In this document: positions 1-10,690 of the stretch, one piece after another | Numbering within the stretch: position 1 is the stretch's first letter | Layout of the letters: each line of letters opens with the position of its first letter | Assembly: GCF_910592395.1 (NCBI RefSeq) | Contig: NC_088323.1 | Span: 6,386,001-6,450,000, forward strand | Direction of reading: 5' to 3' | DNA: 64,000 nt | Source: Lineus longissimus | Taxonomy: Eukaryota > Nemertea > Pilidiophora > Heteronemertea > Lineidae | Translations under genes and position numbers: made by a program | Notes under the pieces: generated by a model | Databases searched by the model: none | What the model was told of the DNA's origin: nothing | Seen by the model: only the letters and a program-made list of their open reading frames with translations

Positions 1-599
1 AAGGTCAGTCCACATGCTAAGGGTTGCAACTCCAACACCACTAACAAGATTTCACTGTAATCATCTGACTGGAGAAAATGATGAAGGAATCTACAATGTC
101 GTTGCAAGGAAAAGCAATCTTGGAATACAAGGTTCAGGTGTGCAATGTGAATCTGTGCAGGATAGTTGTACAGTAGCCTGCCTGCCGGATAACTTATCAG
201 AAAGCAAGTATAACCAGAATGATGAGAATAATAAGTCAAAAAGTTTATAACAGATTTAAGTTATAACACTGGTCAAGTGCTGTCCTGTTGTGTTCCTTTA
301 ATAGAAATTTTTACATTCTAAATAGTTATGGGCCCCAGACCAACAGTCTGGGGACCATATTGAGATTGCTGGAAGTTCTACATTCTTCTATCTGTTCACC
401 CACAAACATTATTGTGAGTGTTCTCTAAAGCACCTAAATAAACGAAAAATCTTTCTTCCGTATACCACCAAACATAACCCCAACCATTCAACGTCACCAA
501 AGACTATTCGAAATTTGGATAATTTTGATGACTTTGAAGCGTTTTTATGCGCCGATTTTTCTGATTTGCTTTCAAATCTCCGGCAAGATTCGGTCAATC

Positions 600-690
600 T
601 GTCAATCGCACGTACATAAGCATAAGCTCCGCCCCGTAATGGTGACGTCATATCCTCATGCATCATGGCGGCGGTATCTCTTTGCCGAAG
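600..690 (+). promoter_or_regulatory. Promoter-like patch with CRE and GC box
   Basis: A perfect palindromic CRE, TGACGTCA, lies at 643-650, just after a GC-box-like CCGCCCCG. Fifteen bases downstream of the CRE, an ATG at 665 in strong context (catcATGGCGG) opens a 21-codon frame with a possible GT donor after three codons. This is the layout of a CpG-type promoter with a short first exon, but no matching downstream exon was found in the window. It may be a decayed promoter. Confidence 0.25.
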
Positions 691-1000
691 TGGGGGATCC
701 CCCGAAGTGGCGAGCTGTCGAGTATTTTGAGCAAAGAACGACGGTTGAATGAAGGAATAAAATAAAGGAATAGCCTTAAAAGCTTATCGATGATCCATCC
801 TGCCCATCTGAAAAGGTTAGGGTGTTGTTTAAATGTTATTGAGCGTGTGATTTTGAGAAAGCGCGAGCATGTTTGTCCGGAAATAGATCATCCGCGAAAC
901 GGAATAGACTTCAATCCGTGTGGGCCCGTGGGGGCTATCAAATTTGCTTGTCTATAAAAAAGGATTTAATTGAATTGTCATCTCAAAACAAAACGTAGTA

Positions 1001-1075
1001 CAGTAGACTTCACCTTAGTCAAACCTATTGGGACCATAGATTTTTCTTCGACTTACACGAAGTCTACTTAGGTGA
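1001..1075. mobile_element. Short TIR remnant (MITE-like)
   Basis: A sequence starting CAGTAGACTTCACC near 1001 is answered by GAAGTCTACTTAG near 1060-1073, giving imperfect inverted ends around a ~35-bp core. The CAG...CTG-like ends resemble the pogo-type MITEs elsewhere in the window, but the copy is too short and diverged to classify. Confidence 0.3.
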
Positions 1076-1775
1076 TGATTATTCAAAAGAAAAGCATGAA
1101 ATTTGCTTCAACTTAATCAGATCTCGGCATATGCAAGTTCAACATTGGCAAGGTTGACTGTGTCTTCAATTTTCATGACACGGCATACCTTTTCAAATGA
1201 CAACTCAATTATTCCTAAATGGACCAAAGCAGCTGTGCCTGCCATGAAAACCACCACCACTAGCCAATTCTGAGGAAAACCAGATGCTGCTACTATGTTA
1301 GACCTATGGACAACTCCAAAATACAGAAGTACTTGATTTAATCCCACAAAGCAACCACCTTCTTTGCTCTTCTACCCAGGTGCCTCCCTACCTCACAACT
1401 TCCATTGTACATCTTCACACCTCCCTCAACCCTAATTAGTGGGGACCATTCAATTTGCTGCCAAGCAAATTCATAGTTCTAGTTGTTAGTCAGTAGTGCT
1501 GGCAAGTTCCTGGCGGATAAGTGAACTGCAATCACTGTACAATGTCCTTGTGCATTTGACAACCCCCTCTTAGTAAGCCAGAGGCCTTTCATGGAGCTGT
1601 TTCTAAAAACTCTTGTCTTTGTAGAAGAAGTCATTAAAATCAAAAGAATTATTTTCAGCACCTCAACGGGAAAACCACTGGTAATTGAAGCTGGTAGATC
1701 GCCGTGACATCTCTCGTAAACAAGCTGGGTAATGGACAAGGATCACATCAACCAAGTCTTGAACCGATACTAGGC

Positions 1776-1923
1776 CCCTTCCATTCTGACTGGAAAAGAC
1801 ATCTCTCATCTTAATAGAGAGGTGTCCTGATTAGAGAGGTCAAATTGAATTGAAACAACCAATTTGGGATCAAAACTAGTGTTGTCCTTAGTAGAGAGGT
1901 GTCTGCTAAGGGAGGTTCTACCG
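1776..1923 (-). mobile_element. Pogo/Tigger-like MITE, diverged copy
   Basis: Read on the minus strand this begins with GGTAGAACCTCCCTTAGCAG, continues with repeated 'acctctctattaaggaca'-type blocks and an ATTCAATTTGACCTCT core. It matches the more complete copy at 50240-50415 along most of its length. The far end is eroded. Confidence 0.55.
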
Positions 1924-3060
1924 CTTATTTTAGGCATAGCAACCCTGCCAGAGTGATTGCGGAGCTCCTGGCAATGCACACCTGGATCCGGAGCCTAAGA
2001 ACTGGGGCTGTATAATTAGAATAAGGCAGCCAGGCCCATAACTTAGGGGTTACCATTTGCCGCGAGTGCCGTGGAGAATTTACCATTCAGAATCAAAAGT
2101 TAAGTGAGAACCAGTATCTTTTTCTGCCCCTCCACCTGATGACCCACATTAACAGGGAAGTAGATGAAGGGATTCAGATTTGGTATGGCATCGTCATTCT
2201 ACTGACAAGCCATGGCTCGTTAACAAAATTTACCAAGGACCACAGTTCTTTGCTGCGATATTTGCTGGGTTTTGCTGACCACAATACCATTTGAACTGGA
2301 AATGTTGTTGCGAGAAGAATCCGTCTTGGGATACAAGGTTGGTGTGGAGTCTGCATGATATTTGATGATGTAATAAAAAACTTTAGAAAAAATTCATTGT
2401 GTTACCCATAAAGAATGGGCCAGCCAGACTTGCTATATGAGATGCTCCTTACTTGCTATATTCCTTTCTTACATGCCAAGTGCGTGGCGAGGAGGCAATC
2501 TGTACCCACTTAATTTATCAAGCTAGTGGCTAACCACTGGCCGTATCAGAAAAGGATATAACAGGGCTCAAACCCTCTCCCATGGCAAGACAATGAGGAT
2601 GGTGTTCAAACAGAGGAGATTGGAAAGCAGTCAATCAAAGGATGTATGCTTGGCGAGATATCAAAGACTCTTGCATGCGGTAATGGCCTGCATTAATTAT
2701 GATAAATCTTGATGTTTCTTTTCAGCCTAATAGCAAGATCAGAGGGCATGGTTCCCACGAAGGCTGTCCAAGGGAGATTCAGCAACCTACTTGATCAGGT
2801 AGATGGAGCACTTTGGTTTGGCGTGGCTCAAGTATGCAGGCAAACTGTCCATCAAAGGAGGTGGAGGCCTGTGTGCCGTGAAGTTACCTGTCTCTTTGTT
2901 TAGTGACATTCATTCTGCTGTAATTCTGCAGTTTAAAAAGTGCTTGCTTGTGATCTTCGGTGAAGTGAAAACTGCTCATTTAGTGATAATTGGACTTGTG
3001 ATAGAGAAAGATTATCAACAGCGACAGAAATTAGGGTTGTGCCACCTGGGAACATATCTA

Positions 3061-3508
3061 CGAGGTAACCACCACAGCTAGGCAATTACCTAGCAATTGC
3101 TAGGATGAGATATCAGTAGCCAGTCAATGACAGGATGGATGCTTCCCGATGTCAAAGTGTCCGAATTTTTATGTAAAATTGTCAACAAATTTATGATTAT
3201 TAAAATGGTTCGTGTTGTTTTTCAGCATGGTTTCAAGATCATTAGGCTTGGGTGTCGCGGGGGCCTGGAGAAACCATCACGTTGCGAGGTAACCACCACA
3301 GCTAGGCAATTACCTAGCAATTGCTAGGATGAGATATCAGTAGCCAGTCAATGACAGGATGGATGCTTCCCGATGTCAAAGTGTCCGAATTTTTATGTAA
3401 AATTGTCAACAAATTTATGATTATTAAAATGGTTCGTGTTGTTTTTCAGCATGGTTTCAAGATCATTAGGCTTGGGTGTCGCGGGGGCCTGGAGAAACCA
3501 TCACGTTG
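3061..3508 (+). repeat. 224-bp tandem duplication (2 copies)
   Basis: Bases 3061-3284 and 3285-3508 are almost identical and head to tail. Each unit starts at CGAGGTAACCACCACAGC, contains the self-complementary stretch around CTAGGCAATTACCTAGC, and ends in an exon-like block preceded by a pyrimidine tract and AG (TTGTTTTTCAG). A more diverged relative lies at about 2620-2800. The near-identity of the two units implies a recent duplication. Confidence 0.85.
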
Positions 3509-3686
3509 CATGGATGCTCGGAGACACTTGTCACTCCTGGAATGCCTGCTGTAAACAAGAGCTGGGGCTGAACCAAGCTAAGATTATTGACAATCCCTAT
3601 CATGTTGCCAGCGCCACCAATGGCAGGACTAAAGATAGATCCATTGGAAACTAAAGGCTTTTCCTGTAAGTTTTTAAATGTATTAA

Positions 3687-4014
3687 AGGGAACTGAAACC
3701 GCCAAGCCAGTTCGTATGACCTCGTTTTCATTTCCCGCGTATCGGGTGATCAGAACGAGGCATGAATGAAACATGGCACCTAGCTGTCAATCATTGAGTG
3801 ACGTCACTACTATGGAATTTACTACGAAAACTCGTGAATGAAAGATCGCATGAGTCACGTGATTCTCACATGATTCTCAATAATAACAAATTGAACTGCG
3901 CATGCTCGGGCACTGGTGGCGGAGCTACAAATCTGAACTCGAATTGGAAGTTTGACTTTCTCGGGCGGTGAAAGTCGAGAAGTTGAATAAATCCCTCGGC
4001 GGTTCCAGTTCCCT
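3687..4014. mobile_element. TTAA-flanked MITE (Kolobok/piggyBac-like)
   Basis: The 328-bp segment has ~17-bp terminal inverted repeats (AGGGAACTGAAACCGCC at the left, the reverse complement of AGGGAACTGGAACCGCC at the right). It is flanked by TTAA on both sides (3683-3686 and 4015-4018). TTAA target duplication is typical of piggyBac and Kolobok elements; the AGGG start fits Kolobok better. It has no transposase frame, so it is non-autonomous. Its interior carries a CRE (TGACGTCA, 3799-3806), a palindromic E-box (TCACGTGA, 3855-3862) and an NRF1-type site (TGCGCATGC, 3897-3905). Confidence 0.8.
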
Positions 4015-5474
4015 TTAAGAGTTTTCAGTTTGAATGAATATGAACTTTTTCCCTGAGGTTGTCCAAGAGAGACTGCACCACACAGTAAAAGGACAGGTGG
4101 TTTAGTGACAAGTACAGGTACCCTCTGCTGTAAGCATGCATTTTGAAATTATTCCATTTGCCTGTGATGTGTGCTAGTTAGGGCTTCAAATCATTGCACT
4201 TTGTGAGACAGTGACAGCAGGTTGGGAAGACGACACATCAACATATGTACCGGAGCTTCTGTGGATTAGTTGCTTGAACTCCAGAGGCCCATCGTTTGAG
4301 CCTTAAAGTTGGCATGAGACCTGTGGCAGGTCACTGTCTATCTTGTTTAACTCCACCCAGCTTTATGAATAGAAACGCTGAGGTTGCTTTTTTGGAAAGA
4401 CTGGCGTTGAAAGTTATGACACCAGACCATAAGACCATAATTTTGGATGCAGTCAAGAAGTCCTTGTAGTAAAATGTAGGTTGTGCCAAGTTACACAATG
4501 TTTGTAGAAGATTAAAAGGAATTTGGCTGTGGCCAAGACTCCCTTGCGGTATTAAATTGGAATTTGAATTGTCCCAAATTTACAAGGTGGAGTTTTGATT
4601 TTGTCTTCAGAAATAAAAAAACCAAGGGAGGAGAGCATGACCTTTCAAAATTTCAGAGAAACGGAAATCGAGGATTGGTCATTCAAAACTCTAAATTAAA
4701 TGAATACTATTGGTCTTTCCAGCAGCCAACACCTCATGAACCAGACTGGAAAATAGCACAGGTGATCAAGACTGATACCGCACAATCGTCCTGGTTAACA
4801 AGCTAAGACCAATCCAGATGGGGAGGGCCGGGGTTGGCCCTCCAACACCACTACCAATGCTCTCAGCTGGGATCAGTGGACTGCAGCAATAACTTACTGA
4901 AGACAAAGATGAGGGAATCTACAATGTTGATGTAAGATTGCCCTGTGATGTCCAGGCGTCTTTGACTACAACGGTTTGTTGATTGTTTATAGCAGAACTT
5001 GTGTTTTGCGGTATAGGTCTAAATATGGCTGATCTGGCTGAGGCCTAGGCAAGCTCAGGATACCCTTCTTTGACTGCAACTATCATCCTAATGATGACAT
5101 TGTTGCACGGAAGGATAGTCCGTGGAACATGATTCTAATTTCCTGCCATGAAAAATTCAAGGACAAAGTCACAACCAGTCTCCCGTGATAGTGCAACAGA
5201 AGTAATTTGAGTATTTGATATGACTGATATCTTTCGGTACAACATCTTGTAAACATCATGATTGACGGACACCTTTCAATTGAATGGGTAACCCTCATTT
5301 TCTTTCACTCTTAATCAGTTGTTATCATTATTTCAGCTTTGGTTCACCAGTAGGTCCTCGGATGGTAAAGTTTGGACACAACATCCTGAGCATAAAGAAT
5401 ATTCTGAAAGACAGCACAAACAATATTTGGACATTCAATTTTTCAGCTGAGAAGGACTTTTTTTCAAGTTAGGA

Positions 5475-5739
5475 CTAAAGCCCCTGGGCCTGCTTTAGGC
5501 CTATAACTGTAGTTTGTGCTCTGTAGTATGTGATTTGAAAAGATTGGAGTAAGGATTGTACAATGGAACAAGTGTCATTTTGTTTGCCACAGTAACTTAA
5601 GGCAGTGTTAGTGACCCATTTGTTTTCAGTTTACAAAGCCATCATGATCAACTGCATTGATCCCTCAAAAGATTGTTGGAGTAACTCCATTAAATGTAAC
5701 AAAAATATCCAACACCTGGTATTCTAGTTACTGTAGGTT
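5475..5739. repeat. Diverged copy of the flanking 1.1-kb repeat ends
   Basis: This contains 'gctctgtagtatgtgatttg', 'ggagtaaggattgtacaatg' and 'aaaatatccaacacct' blocks that recur within 5930-6080, 6900-6985 and 10235-10680. It therefore looks like an older partial copy of the same duplicated material. No gene is seen. Confidence 0.5.
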
Positions 5740-6897
5740 AGCTTGCCTTACGCAAATAGTTCAATCTAAATTGTTTTAAAAAGGCATGATATTGCTCAAA
5801 TTTGTAAATTCTTGATTGAAATCTGCCAATTCAAGCAATGAGATAGCGGTACTCTGCCTACTGTACTATAAAAAAAAACGACGATTATCGCGGCTCTTGG
5901 CTCTAAGATTAGGGTGTCCCAATATCCACACCTGGTATTCTTTAGTTACTGTATATAATGACCTTTTTGTTTTCACTTTTAAAAACCTATGCGATTTGCC
6001 GCACTGAAGGTCCCTCCAGAGATTGTTGGACTGGGTCCATTAAATGTGACAAAAATATCCAACACCTATTTACAAATGAAGTGAGGGGTCAGCCTTTTGG
6101 TGTAACTCCATATAACTGTCTGTTGATTTCACTCTGTGCTTGTGACATTCTGATCGGTCTGAAATAATCATTGTCGCCCATCCCTCAATTTGAGGCCTGT
6201 GTCCCGATGGTGGCGTTGAATGGCAAAATCAAAGGGGCATGACGGCGGTTAAACCTATTGCGAATGGGCAGCATCACAACCAGTTCTGAGATCTGGGGGT
6301 GGTGTAGGATATCTGGTTACCACGCACACATCTCCTGAATCTGCGGTGGGTTGGTACCCCACGCTACGTAGGGGGAGATTTCTGGGTAAGACTTGGTCCA
6401 CGTGAATAGGTAGTACCTGAAAGATGAGAAGTTGCGAATGGACGCCTTAGAATATGTCCTTCGACCAGCTAGTGCTAACCCGGTCACTGTCTCCAGGTCA
6501 CCATACCTTGGTCAATGAGCGGGCGAAGAACCCAATGGCTCCGTCAGGAGTACATCGTCAACTTCAGCCCGTAGTCAAACTGGTGCACGCACAAATATCT
6601 TAGCTGAGAGTGGGGGACGTACTTGCTTCTCATCGGGGTAATACAGTACCACTGTATACAATGACCCCGTTTTAGTTGGATTTTACTGAGGAGTGGACGA
6701 TAATGATAATTTCAGGCCAGTCCGATTGTCACCAGTTCAGAGGGCGATTACCTGATAGTTATGTGGCATTCCGTCAAACGGTGAACTCTTTCACATCCTT
6801 TGTAAATTAGTGTTGCTTGTTACATGTCACATTCAATGGCTCATTTGAGGATAGTTTCTGTGATTCTACTTTACCATGAGCAGGCCCATTAAAACCT
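5740..6897 (+). repeat. 1.1-kb duplicated segment, copy A
   Basis: This segment aligns along its length with 9063-10213, with only scattered substitutions (for example CTGTTGATTTC against CTGGTGATTTC). Both copies keep a short open frame of ~70 codons, but this follows from their identity and is not evidence of coding. No terminal inverted repeats, poly-A tail or RNA gene signature was recognised. The two copies are direct repeats flanking the CGT microsatellite and the 302-bp array. Confidence 0.85.
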
Positions 6898-7258
6898 AAA
6901 CTGTGTAGTTTGTGCTCTGTAGTATGTGATCTAAAAAGTTGTAAATCTGGTTATTGGAGTAAAGATTGTACAATGGAATATCCGCGGGATACCCTAATCT
7001 GAGAGCCAAGAGCCAAGACGCTGTTAAAGAGCCAATTAAGTGCTGCCAGGAAAGCCACGAGCCAAAGAAAAAGTTTAGGCTAATGAAACTTTGGGACTCC
7101 TAAGCCTACAGGTACCCTGACTTGATAAAAAATAAATTTATTATGTAATCATTTATGACATTGTAAGAAATCGCCACCTTGATAGCAGTATGGTTCACAG
7201 TCTACCATGCCAGGATTTTTGGCTCACCGTAAGGGGAGTCTATACGATAGCGCTGTGT

Positions 7259-7312
<54 letters not shown>
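7259..7312 (+). repeat. (CGT)n microsatellite
   Basis: About 18 uninterrupted CGT triplets. It is the reverse complement of the (ACG)n tract that sits near the right end of the dispersed ~1.13-kb elements, and is followed by the same family of ~302-bp units in reverse orientation. The pair therefore looks like an inverted, expanded relative of those elements. Confidence 0.95.
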
Positions 7313-7313
<1 letters not shown>

Positions 7314-7329
7314 ATCCTAACAGTGGCAC

Positions 7330-8760
7330 GTTTCTTAACTGCAAGGGCTATGAACTTGAAACTTTGTACACAGAATGCCCTAGGTCAGCTGACCTCTGAC
7401 ACTGATTTTCGGTCCGATCTGATTCTCTGTTTGGCCACCAGGGGGCCAAATGTCGATATCTAAAAAGTGTGATATCTCGCTTATTAGTGACTTGTTTTCG
7501 ATAAAACTTTTGTTGTAGGTACTCATAGCAAATATACATTTTATATTATACGGGTTTTTAATTTGACCTTGTTTTTAAGGTCACAGAGGTCATATGGCGT
7601 AAATTGGCCATTAGAGTGTAAACTATGGCACGTTTCTTAACCACTAAAGCTATGAACTTGAAACTTGGTACATATAACCCCCTATATCACATAGCCTCTG
7701 GTGCTGAATTTTGGTTTGATCTGATTCTCCACTTTGCCACCAGGGGGCCAAAAGTGGATATCTGAAAAGTGTGATATCTCGCTTATAAGTGACTTGTTTT
7801 CGATAAAATTTTTATGGTAGGTACTCTTAGGAAGAATACATCACATATCTTACGGGTTTTCAATTTGACCTACTTTTCAAGGTCACAGAGGTCATATGGC
7901 GTAAATTGGCCGTTAGAGTGTAAACTATGGCACGTTTCTTAACCACTAAAGCTATGAACTTGAAACTTGGTACATATAACCCCCTATATCACATAGCCTC
8001 TGGTGCTGAATTTCAGTTTGATCTGATTCTCAACTTTGCCACCAGGGGGCCAAAAGTGGATATCTGAAAAGTGTGATATCTCGCTTATAAATGACTTGTT
8101 TTCGATAAAATTTTTATGGTAGGTACTCTTAGGAAGAATACATCACATGTCTTACGGGTTTTCAATTTGACCTACTTTTCAAGGTCACAGAGGTCATATG
8201 GCGTAAATTGGCCGTTAGAGTGTAAACTATGGCACGTTTCTTAACCAGTAAAGCTATGAACTTGAAACTTGGTGCATATAACCCCCTACATCAGATAACC
8301 TTTGATGCCGAATTTTGGCCTGATCTGATTCTTTATTCGGCCACCAGGGGGCCATAATGGAAAAAGGAAGAAGTGCAATATCTTGCTTATTTGAGTGAAT
8401 TGTTTTCGATAAAATTTTTATGGCAGGGACTTCTAGCAAGGATACACCACATGTCCTACGATTTTTGGATTTGACCTCCTTTTCTAGGTCACAGAGGTCA
8501 AATGGCGTAAATTGGCCATTAGAGTGTAACTATGGCACGTTTCTCAACTGCTGAAGCTATGAACTTGAAAGTTGGTACATGTAACCCCCTACATCAGATA
8601 ATCTCTGACACCGAATTTTGGCCTGATCTGATTCTTGATTTGGCCACCAGGGAGTCAAAACTGAAAAAGTAGGACATGCAATATCTCGCTTATTAATGAC
8701 TTTTTTTCGATGAATTTTTTATTGCAGGGACTCTTAGCAATCACACGATATTGATCTTGT
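7330..8760 (-). repeat. Array of ~302-bp units, inverted relative of the dispersed element
   Basis: Each unit runs 'tatggcacgtttcttaac... gccaccagggggcc... gatatctcgctta... aggtcacagaggtca'. AGGTCACAGAGGTCA blocks start at 7578, 7880, 8182 and 8486, giving a period of 302-304 bp. The units are related to those making up the elements at 15536, 33265, 37055 and 57621 but lie in the opposite orientation. They diverge towards the right-hand end. No coding potential is seen. Confidence 0.85.
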
Positions 8761-9062
8761 TGATGTCATAGACAATTATTGGTTGGATCATAAACTTATA
8801 TATACTGCCCTGTCTTATTACTTGACATCAATACACATCTAAAAAAAGTCTTCATGCCTGATTGTGTTCACCATATTCACCTCTAAACTAAGCATGATCC
8901 TGCCTACTAAAAGATGTATACGGTGAGCACAATGGCCCCTGGCCGTTTCATTTATTGTACTCTTGTTATGCCGTCAATACAATAGGGCGGGTGCAGTGTA
9001 CATTGAGTCTGCACTTCATACACTGTGTACAATCGCACTTGTTTGTCATTCCTGCCGTATCA
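8761..9062. other. Spacer without recognisable features
   Basis: This is unique-looking AT-rich sequence between the 302-bp array and the second copy of the 1.1-kb repeat. I see no gene, RNA or repeat in it. Confidence 0.5.
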
Positions 9063-10213
9063 TGTAGCCTTGCGCAAATAGTTCAATCAAAATTGTTTTA
9101 AAAAGGCATGATATTGCTCAAATTTGTAAATTCTTGATTGAAATCTGCCAATTCAAGTAATGAGATAGCGGTACTCTGTCTATCTGTACTATAAAAAAAC
9201 CGACGATTATCGCGGCTCTTGGCTCTAAGATTAGGGTGTCCCAATATCCACACCCGGTATTCTTTAGTTACTGTGTAGTGATCTTTTTGTTTTCACTTTT
9301 AAAAACCTATGCGATTTGCCGCACTGAAGGTCCCTCCAGAGATTGTTGGACTGGGTCCATTAAATGTGACAAAAATATCCAACACCTATTTACAAATGAA
9401 GTGAGGGGTCAGCCTTTTGGTGTAACTCCATATAACTGTCTGGTGATTTCACTCTGTGCTTGTGACATTCTGATCGGTCTGAAATAATCATTGTCGCCCA
9501 TCCCTCAATTTGAGGCCTGTGTCCCGATGGTGGCGTTGAATGGCAAAATCAAAGGGGCATGACGGCGGTTAAACCTATTGCGAATGGGCAGCATCACAAC
9601 CAGTTCTGAGATCTGGGGGTGGTGTAGGATATCTGGTTACCACGCACACATCTCCTGAATCTGCGGTGGGTTGGTACCCCACGCTACGTAGGGGGAGATT
9701 TCTGGGTAAGACTTGGTCCACGTGAATAGGTAGTACCTGAAAGATGAGAAGTTGCGAATGGACGCCTTAGAATATGTCCTTCGACCAGCTAGTGCTAACC
9801 CGGTCACTGTCTCCAGGTCACCATACCTTGGTCAATGAGCGGGCGAAGAACCCAATGGCTCCGTCGGGAGTACATCGTCAACTTCAGCCCGTAGTCAAAC
9901 TGGTGCACGCACAAATATCTTAGCTGAGAGTGGGGGACGTACTTGCTTCTCATCGGGGTAATACAGTACCACTGTATACAATGACCCCGTTTTAGTTGGA
10001 TTTTACTGAGGAGTGGACGATAATGATAATTTCAGGCCAGTCCGATTGTCACCAGTTCTGAGGGCGATTACCTGATAGTTATGTGGCATTCCGTCAAACG
10101 GTGAACTCTTTCACATCCTTTGTAAATTAGTGTTGCTTGTTACATGTCACATTCAATTGTTCCTTTGAGGTTGATAGTTTCTGTGATTCTACTTTAGGAT
10201 GAGCAAGCCTGTT
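9063..10213 (+). repeat. 1.1-kb duplicated segment, copy B
   Basis: The direct-repeat partner of 5740-6897. The start differs slightly (GTAGCCTTGCGC against TTGCCTTACGC), and the end diverges after the shared 'gtgattctactttac/ggatgagca' block. High identity over ~1.1 kb implies a recent duplication or gene-conversion event. Confidence 0.85.
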
Positions 10214-10690
10214 TCGGCCTATAACTGTGGTGTTTTTGCTCTGTAGTATGTGATTTGAAAAGTTGTAAATCTGGTTATTGGAGTAAAGATGGTTTATGCT
10301 CTGTAGTATGTGATTTGAAAAGTTGTATATCTTGTTATTGGAGTAAAGATTGTACATGTACTCAAGAGTGGATGATAATGAGAATTTCAGGCCAGTCCGA
10401 TTGTCACCATTTAAGAGGGGAAAAACCTGGTAGTTACGTTGCGTTCCCACAAACTGTTAACTCTTTCACATCCTTTGTAAATTAGTGTTGCTTGTTACAT
10501 GTCACATTCAATGGCTCCTTTCTGGATAGTTTCTGTGATTCTACTTTACCATGAGCAGGCCCATTTAGTCCTAAAAAACTGTATAGTTCAAGCTCTGTAT
10601 GTGATTTCAAAAGTTGTAAACTCGTTATTGGAGTAAAGATTGTACAATGGAACAAGTGTCATTTTGTTTGCTTTAGTCATTGGCATAACA
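10214..10690 (+). repeat. Tandem ~60-bp repeats plus partial third copy of the 1.1-kb tail
   Basis: The block 'ctctgtagtatgtgatttgaaaagttgta...ggagtaaagat' occurs at about 10239 and 10299 and again, shortened, near 10596. Bases 10365-10560 match the tail of the 1.1-kb segments ('gataatgagaatttcaggccagtccgattgtcacc' region through 'gattctactttaccatgagc') at lower identity. No gene is seen. Confidence 0.6.

Larger units (their letters stand above)
1..5474. other. Non-coding stretch with degenerate duplications; no gene recognised
   Basis: Only short ORFs occur here and none resembles a protein family I know. The stretch is built partly from old duplications. Segments near 14-135, 2190-2360, 4835-4960 and 5075-5150 resemble one another (three share a readable VARK/VARR stretch). 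A ~224-bp unit is repeated at 3061-3508 with a more diverged copy near 2620-2800. Two DNA-transposon remnants and a CRE-containing promoter-like patch are listed separately. Whether any of this is transcribed, for example as a long non-coding RNA, cannot be told from sequence. Confidence 0.5.

Noticed and set aside
3466-3774. 102-codon minus-strand ORF
   Set aside because: It spans the 224-bp duplication edge and the end of the TTAA-flanked MITE, with no similarity.
5740-6897. Structured RNA gene (snRNA, 5S, tRNA-SINE) in the 1.1-kb repeat
   Set aside because: I compared remembered U1 and 5S sequences and tRNA B-box patterns by eye and found no match.
5958-9487. Identical ~70-codon ORF present in both 1.1-kb repeats
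   Set aside because: Conservation is explained by the near-identity of the whole duplicated segment, non-coding parts included.
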